Shown: positions 1-5,294 of the stretch, piece by piece
How the letters are laid out: each line of letters begins with the position of its first letter
Numbering within the stretch: position 1 is the stretch's first letter
Position numbers and translations under genes: made by a program
Assembly: GCF_047607725.1 (NCBI RefSeq)
Contig: NZ_JBLKSS010000168.1
Location: 1 to 8,570, forward strand
Direction: 5' to 3'
Source of the DNA: JBLKSS01 sp047607725
GTDB taxonomy: Bacteria > Pseudomonadota > Gammaproteobacteria > Enterobacterales > Enterobacteriaceae
DNA length: 8,570 nucleotides
Notes under the pieces: model-generated
The model's database searches: none
Told to the model about the DNA's origin: nothing
What the model saw: only the letters and a program-made list of their open reading frames with translations

Positions 1-105
1 GAGCCGGAAGCGTATCTGCGCCATGTGCTGGCGATTATCGCGGATCATCCCATCAACAAAATCAAAGAGCTCCTGCCGTGGAACCTCACCATCCCTGCTG
101 AATAA
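1..105 (+). CDS. IS66-family transposase, C-terminal 34 residues (5' end outside window)
   Basis: Frame 1 reads open from the first base to TAA at 103-105. The peptide begins EPEAYLRHVL and contains ADHPINKIKELLPWN, the typical C-terminal tail of IS66-family transposases (x-PE-x-YL...HP...ELLPWN). The protein would catalyse DNA-mediated transposition of the element. Only the tail is visible, so it cannot be judged whether the rest of the gene is intact. The match is by remembered family pattern and the tail is short, but the motif is distinctive. A probable right inverted repeat follows directly. Confidence 0.8.
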   Translation, partial: EPEAYLRHVLAIIADHPINKIKELLPWNLTIPAE

Positions 106-135
106 CTGTCAATACGGCGCTGGGCGTACGCTTAC
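1..135 (+). mobile_element. Right end of an IS66-family insertion sequence (partial)
   Basis: After the transposase stop, the sequence runs for 30 bases to GGGCGTACGCTTAC, ending at 135. Read from the outside this gives GTAAGCGTACGCCC, which resembles IS66-family terminal repeats, known to begin GTAA and carry a GC-rich stretch. If 135 is the tip, the 8-bp target duplication typical of the family would be 136-143 (GGTAAAAA). The left end lies outside the window, so neither repeat nor duplication can be confirmed here. Confidence 0.5.
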
Positions 136-281
136 GGTAAAAAAGGGGGCAACATAGCGGTAGCGGCGGCTTCAAAAATGACCCGCAAAAAGCCTCGGAA
201 GCAGGAAAAAAAGGCGGCATGCATAAAGGGAAATAACGTCGACCGTCCCGGCGGATTGCGCCGAGTTTCCACAGGCAATAA

Positions 282-315
282 CACCGCCAGCAACGTCTGG
301 CGGTGACACGTTTTT
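282..315 (+). terminator. Hairpin with delayed T-tract between IS66 end and yqaE
   Basis: CACCGCCAG (282-290) and CTGGCGGTG (297-305) form a perfect 9-bp stem around a six-base loop. Five bases later comes TTTTT (311-315). The stem is strong, but the T-run is offset, so terminator efficiency is uncertain. Bases 144-391 otherwise show no gene; this may be the decayed flank of whatever the IS66 element landed in. Confidence 0.35.
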
Positions 316-391
316 CACCTTCTCCCCGCGGTTTAAGGGCGTCACGCCGGTCGCATCGCGTTATAGGAAATACTGACAATTAGGAGTAGAT

Positions 392-552
392 ATGGATTTC
401 GTCAAAGTCATTTTTGCTATTATCTTACCGCCGGTCGGCGTTTTCATGGAAGTGGGATTGCGCGGCGCTTTCTGGCTCAATATTTTACTGACTTGCTAGG
501 GTATATTCCCGGTATTGTCCATGCGGTGTGGGACATCGCCAGCCGCCGTTGA
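392..552 (+). pseudogene. yqaE: YqaE/Pmp3-family (UPF0057) membrane peptide gene, one-base frameshift
   Basis: ATG at 392 follows AGGAG at 382-386. The frame encodes MDFVKVIFAIILPPVGVFME and then WLNILLT, the first hydrophobic half of a YqaE/Pmp3-type two-helix peptide. At 494-499 it runs into Cys-TAG after 35 codons. Restoring one T near 493-494 changes this to LTLLGYIPGIVHAVWDIASRR and a stop at 550-552, rebuilding a 53-residue protein like the 52-residue E. coli YqaE. YPG/GYIPG and the ILLT-LLGYIPG junction are hallmarks of this stress-linked inner-membrane family. The lesion sits in a short T run, so a sequencing error is possible, but decay fits the other broken gene here. Confidence 0.82.
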
Positions 553-909
553 CTACGCCTTAACCCGTCTTAAAAGCGTCTTGGCGACAGGATTTTACTT
601 CAGGTAGTCTGTCGTACTCAATAACCCCCAGCCGGTCGCGCGTCACTATTGTCTATACTCATCATAATCAGGCGCTAACACGGCATGTGCGCGCAACGCC
701 GGCCCTGAGCGGCGGGATCTTTATTTGTCGATGCAAACCGGCCTATGATGGGACTCAGCCTCAGGCGCTGTGGAGCCCGACGTCAAGATCCTATCGGACC
801 GTTGTCGCCGACGCTGCCGGTGAAAGACCGCGACAGGTCGTTTTCACCCTCGACCGTGGAGCAAGCCATCTTAGTTCGGCTGTTTATTTGTCACGCAAGG
901 GAAATCATT
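553..909. other. Gene-poor 357-bp gap with a possible sigma-S-type -10 box
   Basis: No frame here looks like a protein I recognise; overlapping open frames between 687 and 909 have no conserved pattern. CTATACT at 653-659 resembles an extended sigma-S -10 element, without a clear -35, and would give the downstream gene a leader of roughly 245 nt. TTTATTTGTC occurs twice (720-729 and 883-892), each time a little upstream of an ATG; this may be chance or a local duplication. Confidence 0.35.
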
Positions 910-1209
910 ATGGCGAACGATCCCCACTATCAGGTCCTGCTGGACTGTATTGAAGCGCTCGAGGCGCGGGAACGTCAACTTACGGTGACGTCTCATGCCT
1001 ATCAGGTGGTGTTGACCACCATCTTGGGCAATCTTGATGTCCAAACCCGCGATCGGATCATTACCATGGTGGATGAAGCACATGAAATCGCCTATTCCCA
1101 AGCGGTAAACTGCAGCGACCGGCACCTTTCGGAGGTTATCAAAGGCGCGGATGAGGTAGTGCAACGCATGTTCAATTATGCTCAGGGTAATCCGCATTCG
1201 GGGCTGTGA
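910..1209 (+). CDS. Small helical protein of unknown function (99 aa)
   Basis: I chose ATG 910 because AAGGGA lies at 897-902, seven bases upstream; the same frame stays open upstream to 745, but with no ribosome site and poor composition. The product (MANDPHYQVLLDCIEALEAR...) is about 99 residues, has no signal peptide or membrane segment, and should be almost wholly alpha-helical with heptad-like spacing over residues 8-60. The stretch around residues 29-55 (AYQVVLTTILGNL...TRDRIITMVDEA) weakly resembles the amphipathic pattern of IraP and YecF, small enteric helical proteins; IraP blocks RssB and so stabilises sigma-S. That resemblance is a handful of positions only. Neighbours on the same strand are more than 300 bases away, so it is probably monocistronic. 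Codon use looks normal for the window. Confidence 0.62.
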   Translation: MANDPHYQVLLDCIEALEARERQLTVTSHAYQVVLTTILGNLDVQTRDRIITMVDEAHEIAYSQAVNCSDRHLSEVIKGADEVVQRMFNYAQGNPHSGL

Positions 1210-1524
1210 AGTTCATAGTGTTGATCTCTTTGACGCTGGCTCCCCGGAGCACTGCTTAAGGCTAAAGCACGCTGGCCTAAATGCCCCATTATCCCGCCAA
1301 GCCGCCCCCGCGAGGGCTTCCCTCCAGCCCATACAGCGTGTATAGGGGCGGGAGCGCTCCCGCGCGGCACGACCATGCCTGCAAATAACACCTATTTCTT
1401 ATGCGCTCAGGGCATGGCTTTTGCGCGTTGACTCAGGCAGCATATTGACCGTTTTTGCCGCAGGGTGAGTTTTCAGGCCGATGAGAGGCGTTGGGCGGCA
1501 ATATTGGCCATTTAAGGATATGTT
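1210..1524. other. Intergenic region upstream of apbE, no gene seen
   Basis: I see no coding pattern on either strand. It contains a perfect 16-bp palindrome at 1348-1363 (listed separately). TTGACT (1428-1433) and TTGACC (1445-1450) are -35-like, but neither has a good -10 at normal spacing. The apbE ribosome site AAGGA is at 1514-1518. Confidence 0.5.
1348..1363. repeat. Perfect 16-bp GC-rich palindrome
   Basis: GCGGGAGCGCTCCCGC is its own reverse complement with no spacer. It lies about 160 bp upstream of apbE, in a region with no promoter I can identify. It could be a protein-binding dyad or the remnant of a repetitive extragenic element. No T-run follows, so it is not an obvious terminator. 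Confidence 0.5.
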
Positions 1525-2574
1525 ATGACCAGATTTTCAGGGGTAGTGATGGCAACGTTGATGTTGCTATGGGGATGCGACGGCGCCACCTCGGTGGACC
1601 AGGCCCAGCCCTGGCGTGCCGAAGGAAAAACCATGGGCACCTATTATCGCGTGCTGGTGGCGAACCCGCCCGTGGTGGCCTTAGCAGGTCTCACCGAAGC
1701 GATAGAACGGCAGCTGGCACAAGATAATCATCAAATCTCGACCTGGCAAGACGACACGATTTTGTCTCGTTTTAACCGCTATCGGGGAACCGAGCCGCAG
1801 CCCATTACCGCGGGCATGGCGGATATTGTCTCCACCGCGCTGCGTATAGGCGCGAAAACCGGCGGTGCGATGGATATCACCATAGGGCCATTAGTTAACC
1901 TCTGGGGGTTTGGTCCGGAAAAACAGCCGTCAATGGCCCCTGACGCCCGGCAAATCGAAAACGCGCGCGCGCGCGTTGGTTTGGAACATTTGCGGCTTAT
2001 CGAAACCGGCAAGGGGCAGTGGCTGCAAAAAACGTTGCCTGACCTGTACGTCGATCTTTCCACCGTGGGCGAGGGGTATGCGACCGATCATCTTGCAGCC
2101 TTGCTGGAGCAGCGCGGCATTACCCGTTATTTGGTGTCGGTGGGGGGCGCCGTTTTGACCCGCGGTTTGTCGCCCAGCCAACAGCCCTGGCGGGTGGCTA
2201 TACAGCACCCTACCGATGAAACCGTGGCGGCGGAAGCCATTGTGGATTTGCAGGGGCACGGCATCAGCACCTCCGGCAGTTATCGTAACTATTATGAGCT
2301 TAACGGTAAACGCATAAGCCACATCATTGATCCTGTGACCGGCAGGCCGATAGACCACAAACTGGTGTCGGCGACGGTTATCGCCACCACGGCGCTGGAG
2401 GCGGACGGTTGGGATACCGGTTTAATGGTGCTTGGTATGGAAAAAGCCAAACAGCTGGCGTTGCGTGAAGGGCTGGCGGTGTTTTTGATTACCAAAAGCG
2501 ACAACGGATTCACCAAATGGATGTCGCCGCAGTTTTCCTCTTTCATCATTTCGCTTACTGATAAAAATTCATAA
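1525..2574 (+). CDS. apbE: FAD:protein FMN transferase (ApbE), lipoprotein
   Basis: ApbE covalently attaches FMN from FAD to Thr/Ser of target flavoproteins such as NqrB/NqrC and RnfG/RnfD-type subunits in the envelope, using Mg2+. The 349-residue product matches E. coli ApbE (about 351) end to end. Residues 1-18 form a lipoprotein signal with lipobox LLWGC (Cys18); Asp19 after the Cys is the classic inner-membrane retention signal. Family stretches are visible: GKTMGTYYRV (34-43), MDITIGPLVNLWGFG (116-130), DLYVDLSTVGEGYATDHL (173-190), LVSVGGA (203-209), GISTSGSYRNYY (246-257), SHIIDPVTGRP (265-275) and the Mg-binding ALEADGWDTG (290-299). AAGGA at 1514-1518 sets the start. No lesion is seen. 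No nqr or rnf gene is in the window, so its target lies elsewhere. Confidence 0.97.
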   Translation: MTRFSGVVMATLMLLWGCDGATSVDQAQPWRAEGKTMGTYYRVLVANPPVVALAGLTEAIERQLAQDNHQISTWQDDTILSRFNRYRGTEPQPITAGMADIVSTALRIGAKTGGAMDITIGPLVNLWGFGPEKQPSMAPDARQIENARARVGLEHLRLIETGKGQWLQKTLPDLYVDLSTVGEGYATDHLAALLEQRGITRYLVSVGGAVLTRGLSPSQQPWRVAIQHPTDETVAAEAIVDLQGHGISTSGSYRNYYELNGKRISHIIDPVTGRPIDHKLVSATVIATTALEADGWDTGLMVLGMEKAKQLALREGLAVFLITKSDNGFTKWMSPQFSSFIISLTDKNS

Positions 2575-2605
2575 CGTTGCCGCGGTAGGGATGAGACGCC
2601 TTACC

Positions 2606-2633
2606 TTGACAATAGCCCTGCGTTCGGTAAACC
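2606..2633 (+). promoter_or_regulatory. Possible promoter for the DUF305 gene
   Basis: TTGACA (2606-2611) is a perfect -35. At 16-bp spacing the -10 would be TAAACC (2628-2633), a weak match. ACCTT occurs on both sides (2603-2607 and 2631-2635), loosely reminiscent of metal-sensing MerR/CueR-type promoters, but I cannot build a convincing dyad. The gene could alternatively be read through from apbE, 103 bases upstream. Confidence 0.28.
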
Positions 2634-2677
2634 TTAACAGGCTTACCCCTTAGGAAATGACATGTAAGGAAAATAGT

Positions 2678-3058
2678 ATGCGTAAATTGCCTTTCTTCCC
2701 ACTGCTGATGTTGATGATACCCTTCTTGGCCGGTGCCGCTGATACGCACCATGAGATGGCCGGTATGAGTGAAGAAAATCACCCGGAAACGCTTTCCGCC
2801 GCCAGTAAAGCCTACCTGGATTCAATGAAAGACATGCATGAACAGATGAATGCCGGCGTAAAAGTCGACGATCCGGACGTGGCTTTCGCCCAGGGGATGA
2901 TCCCGCACCACGAGGGGGCTATCCATATGGCCGAAGTGGAGCTCAAATACGGCAAAGATCCGGCGATGCGCAAGCTGGCAGAAAATGTCATCAGCGCACA
3001 GAAGGCGGAAATCGCGACCATGCAGCAGTGGTTGGCGGCGACCGGTCAAAAAAAATAG
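2678..3058 (+). CDS. DUF305-family secreted protein (CopM-like, possible metal-binding)
   Basis: The first in-frame ATG is 2657, but I prefer ATG 2678: TAAGGA at 2665-2670 lies seven bases upstream and the protein then begins directly with a signal peptide (MRKLPFFPLLMLMIPFLAGA, cleaved near residues 20-21). The mature part starts with a His/Met-rich segment (ADTHHEMAGMSEENH, 21-35) and then a four-helix DUF305 domain with its signature MIPHHEGAIHM (74-84); the repeated Met/His spacing continues through VISAQKAEIATMQQWL. DUF305 proteins are ferritin-like helical bundles; some members (CopM) bind copper or silver in the periplasm. The 126-residue length is normal for a single-domain member. 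No copper gene is adjacent, so the metal role is inferred from family and composition. Same strand as apbE; co-transcription is possible. Confidence 0.92.
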   Translation: MRKLPFFPLLMLMIPFLAGAADTHHEMAGMSEENHPETLSAASKAYLDSMKDMHEQMNAGVKVDDPDVAFAQGMIPHHEGAIHMAEVELKYGKDPAMRKLAENVISAQKAEIATMQQWLAATGQKK

Positions 3059-3152
3059 CGCCTGGATGCGTGCAGGCCGTTGACTCTGGCTCGGCGGCGG
3101 CCCTGGTTTCGGCCGTGAAGGGCTGAACCCGGCTTGCAATCCCGGCTGAGGT

Positions 3153-3182
3153 TTGGTAAGTCTAACCATGCCCGTGTATGAT
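3153..3182 (+). promoter_or_regulatory. Candidate sigma-70 promoter for the 32-aa gene
   Basis: TTGGTA (3153-3158) and TATGAT (3177-3182) are separated by 18 bp. The start codon at 3233 lies about 45 bases beyond the predicted start site. Both boxes are 4-5/6 matches and the spacing is good, but this is a prediction only. Confidence 0.4.
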
Positions 3183-3232
3183 CGGGAATCTTTTGGTAAC
3201 CCATCTTCAACCCACAAGTAAGCGAGGCGTTT

Positions 3233-3331
3233 ATGAGCAGAGGTAAAGATAAAGCCGCCAAGAAGAAACCAGAAAAGACACTGAAGGAAAAACGTGCAGA
3301 CAAAAAGAGCAAAAAGGAGCTTGATATTTGA
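3233..3331 (+). CDS. Lys-rich basic small protein (32 aa), function unknown
   Basis: ATG 3233 is preceded by GCGAGG (3222-3227) five bases upstream, and a strong terminator begins 21 bases after the stop, so the gene is neatly framed as its own unit. The peptide starts MSRGKDKAAKKKPEKTLKEK and ends KKSKKELDI. Close to half the residues are Lys or Arg, with few hydrophobics, so it should be highly basic and probably disordered or a single amphipathic helix; binding to nucleic acid or ribosome is plausible but is inference. I do not recognise a named family. The clean ribosome site, codon periodicity, promoter and terminator argue it is real despite its size. Confidence 0.65.
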   Translation: MSRGKDKAAKKKPEKTLKEKRADKKSKKELDI

Positions 3332-3351
3332 GCACTTTGTTCACTGCGGTC

Positions 3352-3377
3352 AACCCGGCGAGAAGCCGGGTTTTTTA
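3352..3377 (+). terminator. Strong rho-independent terminator after the 32-aa gene
   Basis: AACCCGGC (3352-3359) and GCCGGGTT (3365-3372) pair perfectly around a five-base loop, and the right arm runs into TTTTTT (3371-3376). This is a textbook intrinsic terminator on the + strand. Confidence 0.92.
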
Positions 3378-3488
3378 TTGCCGGGAGCTCATCTCCGCGA
3401 GACGCTTTCGAGGCCATAAAGCCCTGGGTGATAAAAATCAGTCTGGAAAACCGTTATACTGCCGTCAAGACTTTCAGGAGATAGCGCG

Positions 3489-3620
3489 ATGAACGACGAT
3501 ATATTTGAATTTGATATTGATGCCGAACTTGCCAAAGCTGAAAAGAATGCCGAGAAAAAAGCTGACGAAATACCCGAGCCGCTGTCGGCGGAAGACGATT
3601 GCGAAGGGTGTAAAATTTAA
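3489..3620 (+). CDS. Acidic small protein with C-terminal CxxC (43 aa), function unknown
   Basis: ATG 3489 follows AGGAG (3476-3480) at eight bases; a -10-like TATACT sits at 3455-3460, without a clear -35. The product begins MNDDIFEFDIDAELAKAEKN and ends EDDCEGCKI. The N-terminus is Asp/Glu-rich, the middle is an Ala/Lys/Glu helix (about residues 12-27), and the end carries Cys-Glu-Gly-Cys two residues before the C-terminus. A terminal CxxC could bind a metal or form a redox pair, but with only two Cys this needs a partner or dimer. I do not recognise the family. It is separately promoted from the basic 32-aa gene, given the terminator between them. Confidence 0.62.
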   Translation: MNDDIFEFDIDAELAKAEKNAEKKADEIPEPLSAEDDCEGCKI

Positions 3621-3635
3621 TCAGCGGGGCGGCGG

Positions 3636-3719
3636 GATGGCCTAAGCGCCAGATGGCCGATGCGCTGATGGCCTGATGATCTGATGGCTGATATTTGATG
3701 CCTGATAGGCTAATGGGCC
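3636..3719. repeat. Degenerate TGATGGC-type tandem repeat
   Basis: Over about 84 bases, GATGGCC, GATGGCC, GATGCGC, TGATGGCC, TGATGATC, TGATGGC, TGATATT, TGATGCC and TGATAGGC follow each other with irregular 7-15 base spacing. It starts 16 bases after the stop of the 43-aa gene and has no open frame of note. A shorter patch of the same flavour (TGATGCC, TTGATGCCC) occurs at 8224-8246. This could be a decayed satellite or slippage-derived repeat. Confidence 0.5.
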
Positions 3720-4329
3720 GTGCTAAAATTTTTGCTAACGCGGCCGTTAGATCGATGGGCTCTTCGTGCCAGGATTGATTGCGCCGGCGGGTCTTCCAGG
3801 CCTGTGGGCCATAATGCGCTTATCGCCTTGCCTGCAACTCTGTCCGTTCCCCATACACACTCTCTTACCGGTTGCCGCCGCCTATTCCGCGCCCGCATGC
3901 CTCGAACGTCTGCATTTATTTTTTCCGCCGCATCCGCCCCGTCCCTGCTGCCGTCGGTACTCGCCTCATTGCGTAGCGTACCCGCACCCAGATGTTTGTG
4001 CGCTGCCGGCTGGCCAGCCCGATAAAATGTGGTTTCTTAACGCGCTGTGGCTAAAGCGCGCCACGGTTTTTTGCCGAACTGCCCCCATCGCGCGCAGCAT
4101 GGTTATGTTTATTTTTATTAAACTTTTGCTTCATTTTTTTGGAGAGTCATTAGCAGCCGCGCGAAGAGGCTAAGTGGGCTGTCGCCAGGCCAAAATGCGT
4201 TAGAGGGGAAGATTAGGCCGCTGGTCGTGAGGAAAGACACGGGGTAAGCCCTAGCTCTTGAAATCCGACAAAAAAATAATCTATTGTTATTGTTGAATTA
4301 AATTAGGAGGGGTGCCGAGGCGCGGCATC
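3720..4329. other. 610 bp without a recognisable gene
   Basis: Open frames on + (3720-4025, 3766-4173) are rich in Pro, Cys, Arg and His and look like nothing I recognise, so I treat them as chance. The region changes from GC-rich (3730-4030) to AT-rich patches (4100-4140, 4270-4310), suggesting remnants of different origin. It holds the double hairpin at 4041-4072. GGAGAG at 4140-4145 is ribosome-site-like but no start follows in range. Confidence 0.45.
4041..4072 (+). terminator. Terminator-like element with two competing hairpins
   Basis: CTGTGGC (4045-4051) pairs with GCCACGG (4060-4066), one G-T pair included, directly before TTTTTT (4067-4072), giving an intrinsic terminator. CGCGCT (4041-4046) pairs perfectly with AGCGCG (4055-4060), and this hairpin shares bases with the first, so the two exclude each other. 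That layout resembles an attenuator, though no leader peptide or downstream gene is visible and overlap may be coincidental. Confidence 0.5.
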
Positions 4330-4354
4330 AAAAAAAGCCCGCCATTGACGGGCT
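4330..4354 (-). terminator. Rho-independent terminator, minus strand
   Basis: AGCCCG and CGGGCT (complement of 4354-4349 and 4341-4336) form a 6-bp stem with a seven-base loop, followed by a run of T down to 4330. The U-tract is only on the minus strand. It would end the candidate sRNA and any read-through from the AraC-family gene. Confidence 0.85.
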
Positions 4355-4390
4355 AAATGATCTCAAGTTACACCAGGGAAATTTTCTACT
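4330..4390 (-). ncRNA. Candidate sRNA with DsrA/ArcZ-type seed (about 60 nt)
   Basis: On the minus strand a perfect TATAAT (4401 to 4396) predicts a start near 4390-4389. The transcript would read into ATTTCCCTGGTGTAAC (complement of 4367-4382) and end at hairpin AGCCCG/CGGGCT followed by seven T. The seed is nearly that of E. coli DsrA (GATTTCCTGGTGTAACG) with one extra C, and its ATTTCCCTGGTGT part also occurs in ArcZ; both RNAs pair with the rpoS leader through it. The body is shorter than DsrA (87 nt) and lacks the middle stem. A weaker reading is that the hairpin only terminates the AraC-family gene upstream. No named sRNA fits the whole; a DsrA homologue already exists at 7755-7849. Confidence 0.52.
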
Positions 4391-4395
4391 ACTGG

Positions 4396-4401
4396 ATTAT
4401 A
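4396..4401 (-). promoter_or_regulatory. Perfect -10 box for the candidate sRNA
   Basis: TATAAT on the minus strand, six to seven bases before the predicted start. The -35 is poor: GCATTT lies at 17 bp, while TTGATG is only 13 bp away, too close. The A/T-rich surroundings (4380-4490) contain a second minus-strand TATAAT at 4457-4452, so the box alone is not decisive. Confidence 0.4.
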
Positions 4402-4756
4402 ATACGCTAATCGCCATCAAATGCTATTCATAAAATTTCTTTTTTTATTCAATTATATCAATTTTTTTAATTATTAAAAGAATGGAAATATTTTGCTCGG
4501 TGCTGTTCTCGCGCATAGCCTCGCAGCTGCAGCTGGCAAAGCCGTTACCGCTGGCAAAAGGGGCGTCGATAGCGCGGTCGTTCCGCGGACAAAGGGGCCG
4601 CCGATTGCGAGGCCGCTGACGAAACGTTGCTGACGGGAATGTCGCGGACGCGGGCGAAAGAGGATTGCTAAGGGCAGGCGAGGTGTCCTGATACAACGCA
4701 TAGGGCGCACATCAGGCGGGCGCAAACCGATGACAAATTCCGGCAGTGACGCTGCG
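4402..4756. other. 355 bp between sRNA candidate and AraC-family gene, no gene seen
   Basis: The left third (4402-4490) is strongly AT-rich; the rest is GC-rich. Overlapping minus-strand frames exist but one simply runs out of phase behind the regulator gene, and their Pro/Arg/Ser-rich products resemble nothing known. It may be decayed coding sequence, but I cannot identify a parent gene. Confidence 0.45.
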
Positions 4757-5152
4757 CTAACGAGAGGGATCGTGAGAAGGCTGTATGTGCAGCGGCGGTG
4801 TGAGCCGCAGGGGCAGGGCGGGATCGTTGCGGCAGGCCTGCGGCGTGACGCCAAAATATTTTTTGAATAGCGTGGTGGATTGCGATTGGGAATTAAAACC
4901 ATAGGATACCGCAATATCAAGAATGCGCTCGTTAGAATTACATAGCCGGAGTACGGCTTCGGTCAATTTACGTTCACGGATATAGCGGCCAATGGCCATG
5001 CCGGTAGTAGCCCGAAAAATGCCCTGCATATGCCAGACGGAGTAGCCGGAGCGGGCGGCGATTTCCGGCAAAGCGATATCGCGATCCAGATGATCCTCAA
5101 TCCAGTCTGCAAGGGCGGCCACCAGAGGTTCATTAGGTTTTAATTCGCGCAT
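4757..5152 (-). CDS. MarA/SoxS-like AraC-family transcriptional regulator
   Basis: The 131-residue product is almost entirely a double helix-turn-helix AraC domain, like MarA (about 127) and SoxS (107), with no ligand domain; such proteins act as monomers and are controlled by their own abundance. DWIEDHLDRDIALPEIAARS (16-35) with GYSVWHMQGIFRATTG (36-51) is the first HTH, next to MarA DWIEDNLESPLSLEKV and GYSKWHLQRMFKKETG. IGRYIRERKLTEA (54-66) is the linker helix, and ILDIAVSYGFNSQSQSTTLF (77-96) with KKYFGVTPQACR the second HTH. Residues 109-131 are a Pro-rich tail unlike MarA. Start ATG 5152 matches the MarA N-terminus; its ribosome site is weak. A terminator separates it from gpgS, so it has its own promoter. 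Its targets are unknown; stress, efflux or the adjacent operon are possible. Confidence 0.93.
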   Translation of the reverse strand: MRELKPNEPLVAALADWIEDHLDRDIALPEIAARSGYSVWHMQGIFRATTGMAIGRYIRERKLTEAVLRLCNSNERILDIAVSYGFNSQSQSTTLFKKYFGVTPQACRNDPALPLRLTPPLHIQPSHDPSR

Positions 5153-5253
5153 AGCGGGTCTATCCGATTAACTGCCTGATAGGCCGTTAGGGAAACGCTG
5201 CGGCGCATCCTGGCCGCAAGGGTCCCTGTCGCCACCGGGTGTGTAGAGTTAAC

Positions 5254-5276
5254 AAAAACGGCCGGGACCCCGGCCG
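5254..5276 (-). terminator. Strong rho-independent terminator after gpgS
   Basis: On the minus strand CGGCCGG and CCGGCCG form a 7-bp all-GC stem with loop GGTC, followed by TTTTT (complement of 5258-5254). It lies 18 bases past the gpgS stop and closes the mpgP-gpgS operon. Confidence 0.93.
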
Positions 5277-5294
5277 GCGTCGCGGCGCTGAGCG

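Noticed and set aside
720..892. TTTATTTGTC direct repeat (720-729, 883-892)
   Set aside because: Only ten bases match exactly; could be chance in an intergenic region.
687..953. 88-codon + frame and the upstream extension of the 99-aa gene from 745
   Set aside because: No ribosome site at either start; the good site is before ATG 910 and the upstream residues look non-coding.
3720..4173. Overlapping + frames of 101 and 135 codons
   Set aside because: Pro/Cys/Arg/His-rich products in two frames, no ribosome site, no known motif; they cross a probable terminator at 4041-4072.
4200..4260. GAGGAAAG in a GC-rich patch, as part of an RNase P-like RNA
   Set aside because: Only this octamer resembles RNase P RNA; none of the other conserved blocks is present.
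4330..4390. Calling this RNA the syntenic dsrA
   Set aside because: The better match with correct neighbours is at 7755-7849; this one lacks the central stem and is kept as a separate candidate.
4445..4920. Minus-strand frames of 83 and 148 codons
   Set aside because: The longer one overlaps the AraC-family gene out of phase; neither has a start signal or family pattern.
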